DNA of 52,959 nucleotides from Bacteroidota bacterium. Lineage in GTDB: Bacteria > Bacteroidota > Bacteroidia > B-17B0 > Aurantibacillaceae. The notes beneath the pieces were generated by a model. The model was not told where the DNA came from, searched no databases, and saw nothing but the letters and a program-made list of their open reading frames with translations. Numbering within the stretch: the stretch's first letter is position 1; the number at the start of each line of letters is the position of its first letter. This document shows positions 52,674 through 52,959 of the stretch, one piece after another. The position numbers and the translations under genes were made by a program. The DNA is taken from the NCBI GenBank assembly GCA_023251755.1, contig JAHEYF010000024.1, positions 1 through 52,959 of the forward strand. The letters run 5' to 3'.

Positions 52674-52749
52674 TGTGTTAATATTTAAATGGTGCAGGGA
52701 AAGAAAAATGCAAAAGTATTAAAATGATGGGGATTTTTAAGAAATAGAA

Positions 52750-52832
52750 AAAAGGGGGGTGAGTTTAGGGAAGGAAACAGTATGAGTGTGAGTTCAGAGA
52801 AGGGTTTCACTCCCGCCTCTCACACTCACTCT
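52750..52832. repeat. 7-nt periodic inverted words (GTGAGTT family) after tRNA-Arg
   Basis: TATGAGT, GTGAGTT and CAGAGAA face CTCCCGC, CTCTCAC, ACTCACT and CTG. The words are close to those at 16746-16789 (GTGAGAG). It lies directly 3' of tRNA-Arg on the minus strand. Confidence 0.7.
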
Positions 52833-52839
52833 GTTTTTG

Positions 52840-52913
52840 TGATCCCGACTGGATTCGAACCAGTCACCTACTGCTTAGAAGGCAGTTGCTCTATCCAAAT
52901 GAGCTACGGGACC
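52840..52913 (-). tRNA. tRNA-Arg (TCT)
   Basis: Acceptor GGTCCCG/CGGGATC (one G-T pair), D-stem GCTC, anticodon loop CTTCTAA (TCT), T arm ACTGGTTCGAATCC. No CCA is encoded. Confidence 0.95.
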
Positions 52914-52918
52914 CTATC

Positions 52919-52951
52919 GAAAACAGGTTAAGTATCAAATCACCTGTTTTC
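52919..52951. other. 10-bp inverted repeat upstream of tRNA-Arg
   Basis: GAAAACAGGT (52919-52928) and ACCTGTTTTC (52942-52951). It may be a terminator of a gene beyond the window or a tRNA leader structure. Confidence 0.4.
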
Positions 52952-52959
52952 AGGGCACA

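Overview
The window is a chromosomal segment of a Bacteroidota bacterium, probably an environmental member outside the Bacteroidaceae; I would not go below phylum with confidence. The evidence is promoter-like TAnnTTTG (-7) motifs, the BamD-RpoZ-CoaBC-PorD gene block, type IX secretion (T9SS) sorting domains on secreted proteins, a PID-CTERM/exosortase pair, long Bacteroidota-type NusB and RpoC proteins, and a tRNA-tuf-secE-nusG-rpl-rpoBC block in the usual order. I see no IS element, prophage or CRISPR array.

Layout. 1-598: 5' part of a serine palmitoyltransferase-like gene. 892-4341: bamD, rpoZ, coaBC, porD. 4437-7037: small secreted or hypothetical genes and a P-loop kinase. 7218-14880 (minus): TlpA-like thioredoxin, acetoacetyl-CoA reductase, YbbR, YajC, DUF1573, NusB, leucine-type dehydrogenase and Der. 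15337-20772: amino acid permease, Rieske oxygenase, a 509-residue helical protein, and a ceramidase-like gene broken at a seven-C run. 20966-22675: a T9SS-exported peptidylarginine deiminase of the Porphyromonas PPAD type. 22800-28762 (minus): a surface-polysaccharide operon (Wzc-like kinase, CBS-DegT aminotransferase, CMP-sugar synthetase, class III aminotransferase). 28875-31424 (plus): a tiny PID-CTERM protein, its exosortase, a membrane partner and glyA. 31515-37333: enoyl-CoA hydratase, a T9SS adhesin-like protein, an alpha/beta hydrolase and a BamA/TamA-like barrel. 37408-51139 (minus): rpoC, rpoB, L7/L12, L10, L1, L11, NusG, SecE, tRNA-Trp, EF-Tu and four further tRNAs. 51297-52913: an rRNA m5C methyltransferase and tRNA-Arg.

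The most unusual signal is not a gene. About twenty spacers carry arrays of degenerate units with a strict period of 7 or 8 nt. Most have a left arm and a complementary right arm, so that the transcript could fold into one long imperfect hairpin. The unit differs between loci, but the same word families recur at unlinked loci. Most arrays begin 0-12 nt from a stop codon, and several supply the stop codon or the last residues of the protein. They look like gene-end modules that spread and are exchanged as words rather than as one conserved repeat.

Working together: PorD supports a T9SS that would export the deiminase, the 730-residue adhesin-like protein and probably the 203-residue secreted protein. 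The exosortase would process the PID-CTERM protein beside the capsule/EPS operon. Serine palmitoyltransferase and the ceramidase-like gene point to sphingolipid metabolism. The large minus-strand block is core transcription and translation.
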